From a bacterium 42_11 (GTDB lineage Bacteria > Synergistota > GBS-1), in contig LGFB01000024.1 in NCBI GenBank assembly GCA_001508835.1, positions 1 through 10,975 on the forward strand: DNA of 10,975 nt. Direction: 5' to 3'. The notes under the pieces are model-generated. The model did no database searches. It saw nothing but the letters and a program-made list of their open reading frames with translations, and had not been told where the DNA came from. Both the position numbers and the translations under genes were made by a program. This document shows positions 1 through 8,570 of this stretch, in pieces (the stretch's first letter is position 1; each line of letters starts with the position of its first letter).

Positions 1-855
1 CCTTCTGATTAATTTCTTGCCCCGCAGGGAAAATTTCCTCTCCCTCTGCATTAACCAGCGGCTGCGCAAGAATCTTTCCGTAAATTTCATCTGTTAGTAT
101 ATTCATCTTCATTTCCACAAGGTCTATCAACTTCCCATCAATCTCAATAGCTACAGGATTAGCATCTATTATAGAAACTAGCGCCTCAGGAGTATCTATC
201 CTATAGCCCTTCTCAAATAATATATTTTCACCATCTATTACAGGAGACGTAAGCGTTCCTCCCAATGCATCCGTCAGGAGTCTCTCTCTGAGCCTTTCCT
301 TCAATGATACCCTTTCAACCCTTCTCCAAACCTTGATTTCTTTAATCCTTCTATTACGGATAAGCTCTATATGTTCATCAGTTATAAGCAAATTGGATGG
401 CAATACTTCAACTCCCGTGTCAGGGTCAACAACAGGCTCAGCAGTTATTTCGCCAAGTATTTCCTTAAATACACTCTCGTCCTTTATGGAAATCTGCCTG
501 ACGCCACTGTCTATTATCTTATTCAACAAACTGCGCGTCAAAACTTCTCCTTCATCTGCTAATAAGTTACCCTCAAGGTCAAAGACAGGCTCAGCAAGAG
601 ATTTATTCAGAACTTTTTGATAAAACTCTAACTCACCAAATATCATACGCACATGTGAACCATCTTCTTCTTCCACCACAACCTCCTTAATCGAGCAGTC
701 TGAAGAGCTTAAGAAAGCTACAGTGTCTTCATCCAATACATCGCCTTTGTGAAGTGCAAATCCACCATCATCCTTTTCTCTAACTGTTTCTCCTACCCTT
801 TTACCGACAAGCAATGCCATGTTATCTTCTAATATCTTTCTGTTTTCCACATCTA
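1..855 (-). repeat. Repeat-rich C-terminal insertion in RpoC (partial)
   Basis: From about residue 1255 RpoC holds successive segments of a common pattern: [20 protein letters not shown] (AEP at 1341), [17 protein letters not shown] (AEP at 1392), [16 protein letters not shown] (SP at 1457) and [19 protein letters not shown] (QP at 1518), preceded by a more diverged one with [14 protein letters not shown]. Several are followed by an [13 protein letters not shown] helix and an IKEIKVW-like strand. The pattern matches the canonical RpoC element [14 protein letters not shown] (about 993-1006) and the RpoB element [15 protein letters not shown]. Spacing is about 50-65 residues. The end lies outside the window. 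Confidence 0.7.
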
Positions 856-3800
856 TAAATTTCTCTATAGCCTCAAGGTCTTCGGTATAAATTATCTCCC
901 CTGGCAGAAGATGCGTATCTCCCTCGCTAACAACCCTAACCTTATTGGGAGGCACAATTTTCCTTATTATGGTTTCTATATGCTTATCATTTATGCTAAC
1001 TCCCTGAGATCTGTAAACCATTTGAATTTGATCAACCAGGTACCTTTGAACAGCATTTACCCCCTGAACGGAAAGGATCTCTTGAGGATCAAGATCCCCT
1101 TCGGTTAAAAGCTCTCCCTTTTTAACCTCATCCCCCTCATCAACGAGAAGAGGTAAAGTTGCTGGTATACTGTATATCTTTTTAGTTCCATCCTCTCCTT
1201 CTAAGGTAAGTTTGTATCTTCCATCTTGTTGCTTTATCTCAGTCACAACTCCATCAAACTCAGCTATAAAAGCAGCTTTCTTCGGCCTTCTTACTTCAAA
1301 TAGCTGTTCTGCTCTTGGTAAACCTTGAGTAATATCTTCTGCAGTTCTTATACCCCCTGTATGGAACGTTCTCATCGTAAGCTGAGTCCCAGGTTCTCCT
1401 ATAGATTGAGCAGCTACTACTCCAACAGCTTCACCTATATCAACTTTTTTCATCATAGCAAGGTTTCTACCATAACACTTGGCACATACTCCGTAACGAA
1501 GAGCACAGGTCAACGGAGACCTAACCTTAACTTTCTTTATACCCCTCTCCACAATGATACTAGCTTTATCTTCTGTTATTTCCTCATCCTTCTTAACTAT
1601 AATTTCACCTGTGGTAGGATCAACAACATCTTCAGCAGCATACCTGCCTATAATTCTTTCTTCAAGGGGTATTATCACCTTTCCCCCTCTTACAAGAGCA
1701 CTAACTTCTATCCCACTATCTGTGCCACAATCCTCTGCATTAACTATTATGTCATGAGCTACATCTACTAACCTTCTTGTGAGATAACCGGATTTAGCTG
1801 TTCTTAACGCAGTATCCGCTAATCCCTTTCGTGCCCCATGGGTGGATATGAAATATTCCAAAACACTTAGCCCTTCCCTAAAGTTAGACCTTATCGGAAA
1901 TTCTATAACTCTACCAGATGGGTCCATCATCAACCCTCTTATTCCAGCCATCTGCCCAAGCTGGGTACGGCTTCCCCTTGCTCCCGATGATACCATCATA
2001 CCAAAAGGATTCAGCGGGCCCATTTCTTCCAAAGCCATATCGGTCAATTCACTGACGACTTTACTCCAAATTCTTTCCTTTTCTTGTATTCTTTCTTCCT
2101 CAGTTATTACCCCTTTCTTAAACCTCTCGTCCACTATCTCACTCTTTCTCTCTGCTTCTTCTATTATCTCTTTCTTTTTCGTTGGGATATGAACATCGAC
2201 TATGGAAACAGAGAGCCCTATCCTGGTAGCCATATGAAAGCCTACCTCTTTTATCTTATCTAAGAGCTCCACAGTTACTCTTTGACCGCATTCCCTATAA
2301 CAGAGATCAACTATCGAGGCAAGCTTCTTTTTATCCACCAGCTCATTAACAAAACGTAATTCCCTCGGCAAAAGACTATTAAAGTATATTCTCCCCACAG
2401 TAGTCTTAAACCATCCATCTTCAACAGGCTCAACCTTTACCTTTCCATCTTCAAAGATAACGTAACCATCCTTCGCTCTCAAATAGACAGGAGCATGAAT
2501 ATGAACAACCTTATGCTCATATGCCATAAGAGCCTCCTCAGCCGTCATAAACCTTCTTCCTTCGCCCTTAACACCGCTTCTTTCGATTGTCATGTAGTAA
2601 CAACCTATAACCATATCCTGTGTAGGAGTAACAATAGGTTTCCCACTGGCTGGTGAAAGAAGGTTATTAGCAGAAAGCATGATAATCCTACTTTCAGCCT
2701 GGGCTTCATAAGACAAGGGAACATGAACAGCCATCTGGTCCCCATCGAAATCAGCATTATAGGCGGTGCAAACAAGTGGATGTATTCTAATAGCCTTCCC
2801 ATCCATAAGAACAGGTTCAAACGCCTGAATACTCAATCTATGCAACGTAGGTGCCCTATTTAAAAGCACAGGGTGCTCTTTAACTACCTCTTCAAGAACA
2901 TCCCAAGCTTCCGGCCTTCCACGCTCGATCATCTTTCGAGCGCTCTTTATATTAGGAGCTATTCCTTTCTCAACAAGTCTTCTTTTAACAAATGGTTTGA
3001 AAAGCTCCATAGCCATCTGCCGTGGCAGGCCACACTGATAAAGCTTAAGCTCAGGACCTATAACGATAACAGACCTACCAGAATAATCAACACGCTTGCC
3101 AAGAAGGTTTTGACGAAATCTACCCTTTTTGCCTCGCAACATATCAGTTAAAGACTTAAGAGGTCTGTTACCAGGACCCACCACAGGCCTTGCTCTCCTA
3201 CCATTATCAAGAAGAGCATCTACCGCCTCTTGAAGCATTCTCTTCTCATTTCTAACTATTATCTCAGGTGCCTTAAGAGCTAAGAGTTTTTTCAAACGAT
3301 TGTTCCTATTTATAACCCTCCTGTAAAGGTCATTCAAATCGGATGTAGCAAATCTTCCCCCATCTAACTGAACCATGGGTCTGAGCTCTGGTGGAATCAC
3401 CGGTAAAACATCTAAAACCATCCACTCAGGCTTGTTCCCAGAGTATCTAAAAGCCTCCACAACTTCAAGCCTCTTTATAAGCTTGCTTCTCTTCTGACCA
3501 GTGGACTCTTTTATTTGAAGTCTTAGCTCTTCTGCCAAGTGATCTAAGTCAAGATTTTGAAGAAGCTTCTTTATCGCCTCAGCACCCACGCCAGCCTCAA
3601 AGGATGAATCGTACCGTTTGCAAAGTTCATACTCGCTCTCTATTATGATATCTCCCTGTTTGAACGGAGAACTCCCCGGATTAATAACTATGTAACAGCT
3701 TTCCTCTAAATTAGCTGTTTCTAAACGAACCTTAAATTTCTCACCATATCTCTTTCTATAAAGCTCGTATTCAGAAGCTCCAAGAAAATCCCCTTTTCCA

Positions 3801-4615
3801 AAAGGCATTTTCAAAATTTTAGTTATAATATAAGTTTCCTCGCCCTTGATTAAAAAAGGTTCTGCCTTAATTTTTTCTGCCCCATATTCAGACCTAATGG
3901 CCTCAAGCTCGGATAGAGAAATAAGGTCCCCTGCCTTATAGGTAACCCCTGCGATGCTGGCATCTATATCTACTATCTCAAAACATGGTTCACCATCAAC
4001 CATATCAGCAAATTCCGACTTAAGACGCTCAAGCTGTTTAGCAGTTATAACTTCACCCTTTTCTAAAGGAATCTCCGTCAAATCAACTACTCTATAAGCC
4101 TCTTCAGCTTTAAACTGCTTATCGAAATGAGAGTGTATCCTATATTGGGAAGCAGTTATAATATCTCCTCTTTTGCAAACGCCCCTGCTCTCATTCATAA
4201 CCTTGTAGAGCTGTTCTCTTCTGCGCAAGGAAGCAAAATAGACTACCTTTTCTAAATCTTTGGAAGGAATTCCCAAAAGCAGGCTTAGTTTACTTGGAAT
4301 ACCTTTAAGATACCATATATGAACAACGGGAACAGCTAATTCTATGTGCCCCATTCTTTCCCTTCTGACCCTTGATTCAGTTACCTCAACGCCACACCTT
4401 TCACATACCATACCTTTATATTTAATATGCTTATATTTGCCACAGTAACACTCGTAATCACGCGTAGGACCAAAAATTCTTTCACAGAAAAGCCCGTCCC
4501 TCTCAGGTTTGAGTGTCCTATAATTTATGGTTTCGGGCTTTCTAACCTCTCCTCTCGACCACTTTCTTATCTGCTCTGGGGAAGCTAATCTTATCTTTAT
4601 AGCCCTAATCTCCAT
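1..4615 (-). CDS. rpoC: DNA-directed RNA polymerase subunit beta' (3' end beyond window)
   Basis: Beta' subunit, which forms the clamp and catalytic centre of RNA polymerase. The frame is open from ATG 4615 to the window edge (1538 codons, no stop), so the C-terminus is missing. Motifs seen: N-terminal zinc ribbon Cys56, 58, 71, 74; catalytic NADFDGDQM with the Mg-binding Asp622, 624, 626; second zinc site Cys963, 1037, 1044, 1047 (same 74/7/3 spacing as E. coli); trigger loop [14 protein letters not shown] around Met1081-His1085 with no SI3-type insertion. DFDGD lies about 160 residues later than in E. coli because of an N-terminal insertion (about 147-345). After LPGE (1237-1240) a second, repeat-rich insertion begins, and the conserved LGITKASL..SFLSAASFQETT block is not reached in the window. 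The start lies inside the end of rpoB (11-nt overlap), with GGAGG at 4627-4631, 11 nt upstream. Already longer than the usual ~1200-1400 residues. Confidence 0.98.
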   Translation of the reverse strand, partial: MEIRAIKIRLASPEQIRKWSRGEVRKPETINYRTLKPERDGLFCERIFGPTRDYECYCGKYKHIKYKGMVCERCGVEVTESRVRRERMGHIELAVPVVHIWYLKGIPSKLSLLLGIPSKDLEKVVYFASLRRREQLYKVMNESRGVCKRGDIITASQYRIHSHFDKQFKAEEAYRVVDLTEIPLEKGEVITAKQLERLKSEFADMVDGEPCFEIVDIDASIAGVTYKAGDLISLSELEAIRSEYGAEKIKAEPFLIKGEETYIITKILKMPFGKGDFLGASEYELYRKRYGEKFKVRLETANLEESCYIVINPGSSPFKQGDIIIESEYELCKRYDSSFEAGVGAEAIKKLLQNLDLDHLAEELRLQIKESTGQKRSKLIKRLEVVEAFRYSGNKPEWMVLDVLPVIPPELRPMVQLDGGRFATSDLNDLYRRVINRNNRLKKLLALKAPEIIVRNEKRMLQEAVDALLDNGRRARPVVGPGNRPLKSLTDMLRGKKGRFRQNLLGKRVDYSGRSVIVIGPELKLYQCGLPRQMAMELFKPFVKRRLVEKGIAPNIKSARKMIERGRPEAWDVLEEVVKEHPVLLNRAPTLHRLSIQAFEPVLMDGKAIRIHPLVCTAYNADFDGDQMAVHVPLSYEAQAESRIIMLSANNLLSPASGKPIVTPTQDMVIGCYYMTIERSGVKGEGRRFMTAEEALMAYEHKVVHIHAPVYLRAKDGYVIFEDGKVKVEPVEDGWFKTTVGRIYFNSLLPRELRFVNELVDKKKLASIVDLCYRECGQRVTVELLDKIKEVGFHMATRIGLSVSIVDVHIPTKKKEIIEEAERKSEIVDERFKKGVITEEERIQEKERIWSKVVSELTDMALEEMGPLNPFGMMVSSGARGSRTQLGQMAGIRGLMMDPSGRVIEFPIRSNFREGLSVLEYFISTHGARKGLADTALRTAKSGYLTRRLVDVAHDIIVNAEDCGTDSGIEVSALVRGGKVIIPLEERIIGRYAAEDVVDPTTGEIIVKKDEEITEDKASIIVERGIKKVKVRSPLTCALRYGVCAKCYGRNLAMMKKVDIGEAVGVVAAQSIGEPGTQLTMRTFHTGGIRTAEDITQGLPRAEQLFEVRRPKKAAFIAEFDGVVTEIKQQDGRYKLTLEGEDGTKKIYSIPATLPLLVDEGDEVKKGELLTEGDLDPQEILSVQGVNAVQRYLVDQIQMVYRSQGVSINDKHIETIIRKIVPPNKVRVVSEGDTHLLPGEIIYTEDLEAIEKFIDVENRKILEDNMALLVGKRVGETVREKDDGGFALHKGDVLDEDTVAFLSSSDCSIKEVVVEEEDGSHVRMIFGELEFYQKVLNKSLAEPVFDLEGNLLADEGEVLTRSLLNKIIDSGVRQISIKDESVFKEILGEITAEPVVDPDTGVEVLPSNLLITDEHIELIRNRRIKEIKVWRRVERVSLKERLRERLLTDALGGTLTSPVIDGENILFEKGYRIDTPEALVSIIDANPVAIEIDGKLIDLVEMKMNILTDEIYGKILAQPLVNAEGEEIFPAGQEINQK
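3560..4180 (-). repeat. Tandem protein modules in RpoC N-terminal insertion
   Basis: Protein-level repeats, not DNA repeats. Five related segments follow each other in Rpo[11 protein letters not shown] (about 149-158), [10 protein letters not shown] (186-195), [10 protein letters not shown] (228-237), [10 protein letters not shown] (274-283) and [10 protein letters not shown] (320-329). They are spaced 37, 42, 46 and 46 residues apart, each followed by a basic/aromatic stretch such as RSEYG or RKRYGEKF. The last runs into the conserved GAEAIKKLL. From memory, Bacillus RpoC has one such element before GAEAI, so this looks like amplification of a single element. Thermus beta' has a larger insertion at the same place, built of barrel-sandwich hybrid folds; whether these copies fold that way is inference. 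Confidence 0.7.
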
Positions 4616-7600
4616 CGTTGGTTACCCCTCCCTTTTCCTCCTCTTCTGCCTCCCCTTCCTCTCCTTCAAGCTCTACCTCTACATCTAAACACAATCCTTG
4701 TAGTTCCTTAACCAGGACTTTAAAGGATTCAGGTAAGCCCGCTTCGGTTATGTCTTCCCCTTTTACAATAGCCTCGTAAGTTTTCATTCTCCCAGGGATA
4801 TCATCAGACTTTATGGTTAACATTTCCTGAAGAGTATAAGCGGCGCCGTATCCCTCAAGAGCCCACACTTCCATTTCTCCAAATCTCTGTCCACCAAACT
4901 GAGCTTTTCCTCCAAGGGGCTGTTGGGTTATGAGAGAATAAGGACCTGTAGAACGAGCATGGATTTTGTCGTCTACCATATGAATTAACTTCATCATATA
5001 CATGTATCCAACCGTAACCTCTTGATCGAATGGTTCTCCAGTTCTTCCATCGTAAAGGATAGTTTTGCCCGTTGGCTTAAACCAGGGTTTAATCTCTGAG
5101 ACCTTTTTAAGTCCCTCTAAGACATCTTCTTCCTTAGCACCTTCAAAAACGGGAGTGGCTACTTTAAAACCAAACTCCTTAGCTACCAAGCCCAAGTGAG
5201 TCTCAAGGACCTGCCCTAAATTCATTCTCGATGGAACTCCAAGAGGGTTAAGGACTATATCTACTGGCGTACCATCGGGTAGATAAGGCATATCTTCCAC
5301 AGGCAAAATTACGGAAATTACACCTTTATTTCCATGCCTACCCGCCATTTTATCCCCAACAGAAATCTTTCTTATCTGAGCAACATAAACACGCACAAGC
5401 TTATTTACACCGGGAGGAAGTTCATCATTGTTTTCTCGAGAAAAGATCTTAACATCAACCACCTTACCGCCTTCGCCGTGTGGAACCCTTAAAGAAGTAT
5501 CTCTTACTTCCCTTGCTTTTTCCCCGAAAATAGCTCTTAACAACCTCTCTTCCGGAGTTAAATCCGTTTCCCCTTTAGGCGTCACCTTCCCAACAAGTAT
5601 ATCGCCCGCCTTAACTTCAGCTCCTACCCTGACTATACCGTTCTCGTCAAGGTTTTTCAGCTGGTCTTCTCCTACATTTGGAATGTCCCGGGTTATCTCT
5701 TCGGGACCGAGCTTTGTCTCTCTGGCCTCTATCTCATACTCCTCAATATGTATGGAGGTATAAACATCTTCCTTAACTAATCGTTCACTTATTACAATAG
5801 CATCTTCAAAGTTATAGCCCTCCCACGGCATAAAAGCAACTAAAACATTATTACCAAGAGCAAGTTCTCCATTATCGGTAGACATCCCATCAGCTATGAC
5901 ATCGCCGGCCTCGACTTTATCTCCCTTTCTTACTATGGGTCTTTGATTTATACAAGTTCCTTGATTGGATCTCTTAAACTTAAGTAGCTTATAAACATCT
6001 CTTTCACCGGATGGAGTTCTTATCACTATCTCATCTGCCCATACCTTCTCAACGATACCCCCCCTTTTCGCAACAACAACGGCATTAGAATCCAAAGCAA
6101 CTTTTCTCTCTATCCCAGTTCCCACAAGTGGGGCCTCGGGTTTAACAAGAGGAACAGCCTGACGTTGCATGTTAGATCCCATGAGGGCTCTATTGGCATC
6201 ATCATGTTCAAGGAAAGGAATTAAGGAAGTAGAAACACTAAAAACCTGCTTTGGGGATATATCCATAAAATTAACCATTTTAGGGTCAACCCACACTATG
6301 TCTCTACGATGACGAGCTATCACCTTATCTCCGATTAAATTCCCATCCTCATCAACGGGGGTATTGGCCTGTGCTATATAGTATCTATCTTCTTCATCTG
6401 CCGTGAGATACACAACCTCATTGGTTACTTTTCCATTAATGACTTTTCTGTAAGGCGTTTCTATAAATCCAAATTCATTTACCCGAGCATAAGTGCTCAA
6501 AGATGTAACGAGACCAATGTTTGGACCTTCTGGAGTCTCTATAGGACAAATCCTTCCGTAATGGGTGTAGTGAACATCTCTAACCTCAAATCCCGCTCTT
6601 TCCCTCGTTAAACCGCCAGGGCCTAACGCACTAAGCCTTCTCCTATGAGTTAACTCAGCTAGCGGGTTAGTCTGGTCCATAAATTGAGATAACTGGTTTG
6701 AGCCAAAAAATTCTCTAACTATGGCCACGATTGGCCTCACATTCATCAAAACTTGAGGAGTTGCGTTAGGATAAAGTGTCATTCTATCCCTTACCATTCT
6801 CTCAACTCTCAAAAGCCCTATCCTGAACTGGTTCTGTAAAAGCTCTCCTACTCCTCTTACCCTTCTATTTCCAAGATGATCTATATCATCTATTTCTCCT
6901 TTACCATCTCTTAACTGTAAAAGATAATCAACAACACCACAGATATCCTCTTTTTGTAGAGTCACCACCTCGAGAGGAATTTCGAGCCCCAATTTTTTGT
7001 TAAGCTTAAACCTTCCCACTCTTCCCAAATTGTACCTTCGAGGGTCTCCAAAGAGGGCATGAGCAAGCTCCTTTGCCCCTTCAAGCCTCGCAGGCTCGCT
7101 GGGCCTCAGCCTTCTAAAGAGGTCTATAAGAGCATCCTCCATTGTAAGGGTCGGGTCTCTCTCTAAGGTATTAGCTATAGCAGCGTCAACCTTATACAAA
7201 GTAACAGTAGAAATTCCCCGCTCTATCAGAAACTCTATATCCTCCTTCGTCAACCTATCTCCCTTTCTCATTAAAACCTCGCCAGTTTCCGGGTCCAAAA
7301 CAGGCTCAGCGAGTATCTTACCTTTAACGAGTTCCTCTATGATTTCTGCATCATAAACCCCTTCCGAAAAGTACTCAAGTATCTCTTGGTTGTCTTTAAA
7401 GCCAAGGACTTTCAAAAGCAAGGTAACGGGAACCTTCTTTCTACGGTCAACCTTCGCAGATATTACTTCTCCTGGAGTAAGCTCAAATTCCAACCAGGCC
7501 CCTCTATCGGGTATAAGACGTGCCGTAAAAATTTCTCTTCCCTGGGTTCCAATTTCCTTGTCAAAGTAAACACCTGGCGATCTTATAAGCTGGTTAACAA

Positions 7601-7991
7601 TTACTCGTTCGGTGCCGTTAACGATAAATGTTCCTCGCTCCGTCATAAGAGGAAGGTCTCCCATATACACATCTTCCTCTTTAACTTCACCGGACAAGCG
7701 ATTTATCAATCTTAGCTTTGCAAAGAGTGGAGCCTGATAAGACAAATCCTTCTCTTTGGCCTCATACTCGCTGCACTTAACTTCTCCCAAGTAATAATCA
7801 ACAAACTCTAAAACCATATCACCTTTATAGCTTTCGATAGGGAAAATCTCATTAAAAACTTCACGAAGTCCACTCTCTAAGAACCACCTAAAGGAATTCT
7901 TCTGAACCTCAATGAGGTCTGGCAGAGGAAGAAATTCCGTGGAATTACCATAAAAAACCCTTTCCCTTCCCACCTTATTAAAATTTTCCAT
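4605..7991 (-). CDS. rpoB: DNA-directed RNA polymerase subunit beta
   Basis: Beta subunit, 1128 residues from ATG 7991, similar in length to Thermus beta and shorter than E. coli. The start is chosen because GAGGTG (8001-8006) lies 9 nt upstream and [15 protein letters not shown] fits the family N-terminus; the in-frame TTG at 8033 would add 14 residues without support. Seen: lobe element [15 protein letters not shown] (about 226-240); rifampicin pocket [18 protein letters not shown] with Asp439, His449 and Ser454 in the places of E. coli D516, H526 and S531; active-site lysines Lys881 ([12 protein letters not shown]) and Lys889; C-terminal [20 protein letters not shown] clamp segment. The tail is strongly acidic ([13 protein letters not shown]). 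It overlaps rpoC by 11 nt, which suggests coupled translation. The pocket residues predict a rifampicin-sensitive enzyme, by inference only. Confidence 0.99.
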   Translation of the reverse strand: MENFNKVGRERVFYGNSTEFLPLPDLIEVQKNSFRWFLESGLREVFNEIFPIESYKGDMVLEFVDYYLGEVKCSEYEAKEKDLSYQAPLFAKLRLINRLSGEVKEEDVYMGDLPLMTERGTFIVNGTERVIVNQLIRSPGVYFDKEIGTQGREIFTARLIPDRGAWLEFELTPGEVISAKVDRRKKVPVTLLLKVLGFKDNQEILEYFSEGVYDAEIIEELVKGKILAEPVLDPETGEVLMRKGDRLTKEDIEFLIERGISTVTLYKVDAAIANTLERDPTLTMEDALIDLFRRLRPSEPARLEGAKELAHALFGDPRRYNLGRVGRFKLNKKLGLEIPLEVVTLQKEDICGVVDYLLQLRDGKGEIDDIDHLGNRRVRGVGELLQNQFRIGLLRVERMVRDRMTLYPNATPQVLMNVRPIVAIVREFFGSNQLSQFMDQTNPLAELTHRRRLSALGPGGLTRERAGFEVRDVHYTHYGRICPIETPEGPNIGLVTSLSTYARVNEFGFIETPYRKVINGKVTNEVVYLTADEEDRYYIAQANTPVDEDGNLIGDKVIARHRRDIVWVDPKMVNFMDISPKQVFSVSTSLIPFLEHDDANRALMGSNMQRQAVPLVKPEAPLVGTGIERKVALDSNAVVVAKRGGIVEKVWADEIVIRTPSGERDVYKLLKFKRSNQGTCINQRPIVRKGDKVEAGDVIADGMSTDNGELALGNNVLVAFMPWEGYNFEDAIVISERLVKEDVYTSIHIEEYEIEARETKLGPEEITRDIPNVGEDQLKNLDENGIVRVGAEVKAGDILVGKVTPKGETDLTPEERLLRAIFGEKAREVRDTSLRVPHGEGGKVVDVKIFSRENNDELPPGVNKLVRVYVAQIRKISVGDKMAGRHGNKGVISVILPVEDMPYLPDGTPVDIVLNPLGVPSRMNLGQVLETHLGLVAKEFGFKVATPVFEGAKEEDVLEGLKKVSEIKPWFKPTGKTILYDGRTGEPFDQEVTVGYMYMMKLIHMVDDKIHARSTGPYSLITQQPLGGKAQFGGQRFGEMEVWALEGYGAAYTLQEMLTIKSDDIPGRMKTYEAIVKGEDITEAGLPESFKVLVKELQGLCLDVEVELEGEEGEAEEEEKGGVTNDGD

Positions 7992-8000
7992 GCAAAAAAT

Positions 8001-8006
8001 CACCTC
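8001..8006 (-). promoter_or_regulatory. Ribosome binding site of rpoB
   Basis: GAGGTG read on the minus strand, 9 nt before ATG 7991. It decides the rpoB start in favour of MENFNK over the upstream TTG. It overlaps the stop codon of a possible 42-codon ORF in the rpoB leader. Confidence 0.85.
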
Positions 8007-8133
8007 ACAAGGTAACAGGCTTGGGAGGGGCAATCAGATGACAAGTTATGATATTACCGGAGGAGAAAGCAAAAAAACAAACACCATCTTTCCCCTTTCT
8101 GAGGGTTTTAGCGGGGTTTAGGAAGGTTTTCAT
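8005..8133 (-). CDS. Possible small ORF in the rpoB leader
   Basis: An ATG at 8133 opens 42 codons ([14 protein letters not shown]..., with VCFFAF in the middle) ending at TGA 8007-8005, which overlaps the rpoB ribosome binding site. AAGGA lies about 8 nt upstream of the ATG. I recognise no family. It lies between tRNA-Arg and rpoB and would be on the same transcript. The placement resembles a leader peptide that could couple translation into rpoB, but no strong terminator or run of one amino acid is present, so chance is quite possible. Confidence 0.25.
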   Translation of the reverse strand: MKTFLNPAKTLRKGKDGVCFFAFSSGNIITCHLIAPPKPVTL

Positions 8134-8191
8134 CCTCTTTTTCCTTAAATACTCACACTTTCTTTTAAAATCTTCCTCAATCTCCTTTCAC

Positions 8192-8267
8192 TGGCGTGCC
8201 TGGCGGGATTTGAACCCGCGACCTTTGGATCCGGAGTCCAACGCTCTATCCCCTGAGCTACAGGCAC
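8192..8267 (-). tRNA. tRNA-Arg (anticodon CCG)
   Basis: A 76-nt cloverleaf with encoded CCA. Acceptor GTGCCTG pairs perfectly with CAGGCAC, followed by discriminator G and CCA (8194-8192). U8 A9 and a GCTC/GAGC D stem follow. The anticodon stem TTGGA/TCCAA encloses loop CTCCGGA, giving anticodon CCG, which reads Arg CGG. The T arm is GCGGG TTCAAAT CCCGC. The gene starts about 8 nt after the predicted transcription start and lies 200 nt upstream of rpoB on the same strand with no clear terminator between, so tRNA and rpoBC may share a transcript that is then processed. Confidence 0.97.
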
Positions 8268-8281
8268 GCCTCCCAAGATAA

Positions 8282-8310
8282 AGGATACTCTAAAAATATC
8301 AATATGTCAA
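8282..8310 (-). promoter_or_regulatory. Promoter for tRNA-Arg (and probably rpoBC)
   Basis: On the minus strand a perfect -35 TTGACA (8310-8305) is followed by a 17-nt spacer and -10 TATCCT (8287-8282, 4 of 6). The predicted start near 8275 is only about 8 nt before the tRNA 5' end. I see no stronger promoter between the tRNA and rpoB, so this may drive rpoBC too. Confidence 0.7.
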
Positions 8311-8317
8311 GTCAGGG

Positions 8318-8347
8318 TTGACAACATGCCGTTGGATGTGGTATAAG
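8318..8347 (+). promoter_or_regulatory. Promoter of the leader peptide-TRAP operon
   Basis: A perfect -35 TTGACA (8318-8323), an 18-nt spacer and -10 TATAAG (8342-8347, 5 of 6) with an extended -10 TG at 8339-8340. The predicted start is near 8354, giving a very short untranslated stretch before the leader ribosome binding site. Its -35 lies 7 nt from the -35 of the oppositely directed tRNA promoter. Confidence 0.75.
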
Positions 8348-8368
8348 TTTTAAAGAGGAGTGATAGCG

Positions 8369-8479
8369 ATGCTGATGGTAACGAGCGCAGCCAGTGAGAA
8401 AGTTTATTATTACGCTTATTATTATTTCTACTATTACAGCCCACCAGAAGGTGGGAAAGGCTGGCTGCGCAAAGGCTGA
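8369..8479 (+). CDS. Tyrosine-rich leader peptide
   Basis: A 36-codon ORF (ATG 8369, TGA 8477-8479) preceded by GAGGAG (8355-8360) with 8-nt spacing. Its centre reads YYYAYYYFYYY (8405-8437): nine tyrosines and one phenylalanine in eleven codons, six TAT and three TAC. The ends are MLMVTSAASEKV and SPPEGGKGWLRKG. The composition, the position between a promoter and an intrinsic terminator, and the overlap of its codons with strands 1 and 2 of the attenuator mark it as a sensor peptide for charged tRNA-Tyr rather than a functional protein. A single in-frame Phe makes tyrosine the main cue. It sits 91 nt upstream of dctP. Confidence 0.88.
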   Translation: MLMVTSAASEKVYYYAYYYFYYYSPPEGGKGWLRKG

Positions 8480-8506
8480 GGTAAAGTCAACCTCGGCAAG
8501 CTTGGC

Positions 8507-8545
8507 AAAAAGCCGCCACCTTTCCCAGGTGGCGGCTTTTTATTT
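8507..8545 (+). terminator. Intrinsic terminator (attenuator strand 3:4)
   Basis: AGCCGCCACCT (8511-8521) and AGGTGGCGGCT (8527-8537) form a perfect 11-bp GC-rich stem with a 5-nt loop TTCCC. A-tract 8507-8510 can extend it against T 8538-8541. A TTTTTATTTT tract follows. It lies after the leader stop and only 25-30 nt before dctP, so it should control transport gene expression rather than end an upstream gene. Confidence 0.93.
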
Positions 8546-8555
8546 TAACCTTAAA

Positions 8556-8562
8556 AGGAGGT
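8556..8562 (+). promoter_or_regulatory. Ribosome binding site of dctP
   Basis: AGGAGGT, 8 nt before ATG 8571. It lies after the terminator stem, so it stays free in both attenuator states. This supports control at transcription rather than at translation initiation, and it fixes the dctP start. Confidence 0.9.
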
Positions 8563-8570
8563 ACCCAAAC

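Larger units (their letters stand above)
8354..8545 (+). promoter_or_regulatory. Tyrosine-responsive transcription attenuator (predicted)
   Basis: Leader RNA with all the parts of ribosome-mediated attenuation. Protector stem 1:2: GCGCAGCCAG (8385-8394) pairs perfectly with CTGGCTGCGC (8461-8470) across the tyrosine codons, with an inner hairpin CCCACC (8440-8445)/GGTGGG (8450-8455). Antiterminator 2:3: TGGGAAAGG (8452-8460) pairs perfectly with CCTTTCCCA (8519-8527), extended after a bulged C by TGGC (8462-8465)/GCCA (8515-8518) and, past one mismatch, GC/GC (8467-8468 with 8512-8513). Terminator 3:4 is at 8507-8541. A further hairpin 8475-8482/8490-8497 spans the leader stop codon. A ribosome stalled at tyrosine codons should mask strand 1 and favour 2:3 (read-through). 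One that reaches the stop should mask strand 2 and allow termination. Pairings are seen in the sequence; the mechanism is inferred from the classic trp/phe-type model. Confidence 0.85.

Noticed and set aside
1320..1400. SI3-type insertion in the RpoC trigger loop
   Set aside because: The trigger loop runs without interruption into [17 protein letters not shown]; no insertion is present there.
1325..1771. Plus-strand 148-codon ORF
   Set aside because: Antisense to conserved RpoC including its second zinc site; composition and lack of any domain mark it as a shadow.
7386..7715. Plus-strand 109-codon ORF
   Set aside because: Antisense to conserved RpoB; no family features.
8040..8085. Possible separate rpoB promoter (TTGTTT - 18 nt - TAATAT on the minus strand)
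   Set aside because: Only 3 of 6 and 4 of 6 matches in an AT-rich leader; not strong enough to list.
8048..8281. Plus-strand 77-codon ORF containing WRDLNPRPLDPESNALSPELQA-type sequence
   Set aside because: It is the reverse complement of the tRNA-Arg gene and its leader; such translated tRNA antisense is a well-known annotation artefact.
8354..8545. T-box riboswitch for tyrosine
   Set aside because: No T-box sequence (AGGGTGGNACCGCG-like), no Stem I features and the leader is only about 190 nt; the translated tyrosine run explains the layout better.
8394..8570. In-frame N-terminal extension of dctP from GTG 8394
   Set aside because: It would translate through the terminator hairpin and lies in a different frame from the tyrosine leader peptide; ATG 8571 has a strong ribosome binding site and starts a proper signal peptide.
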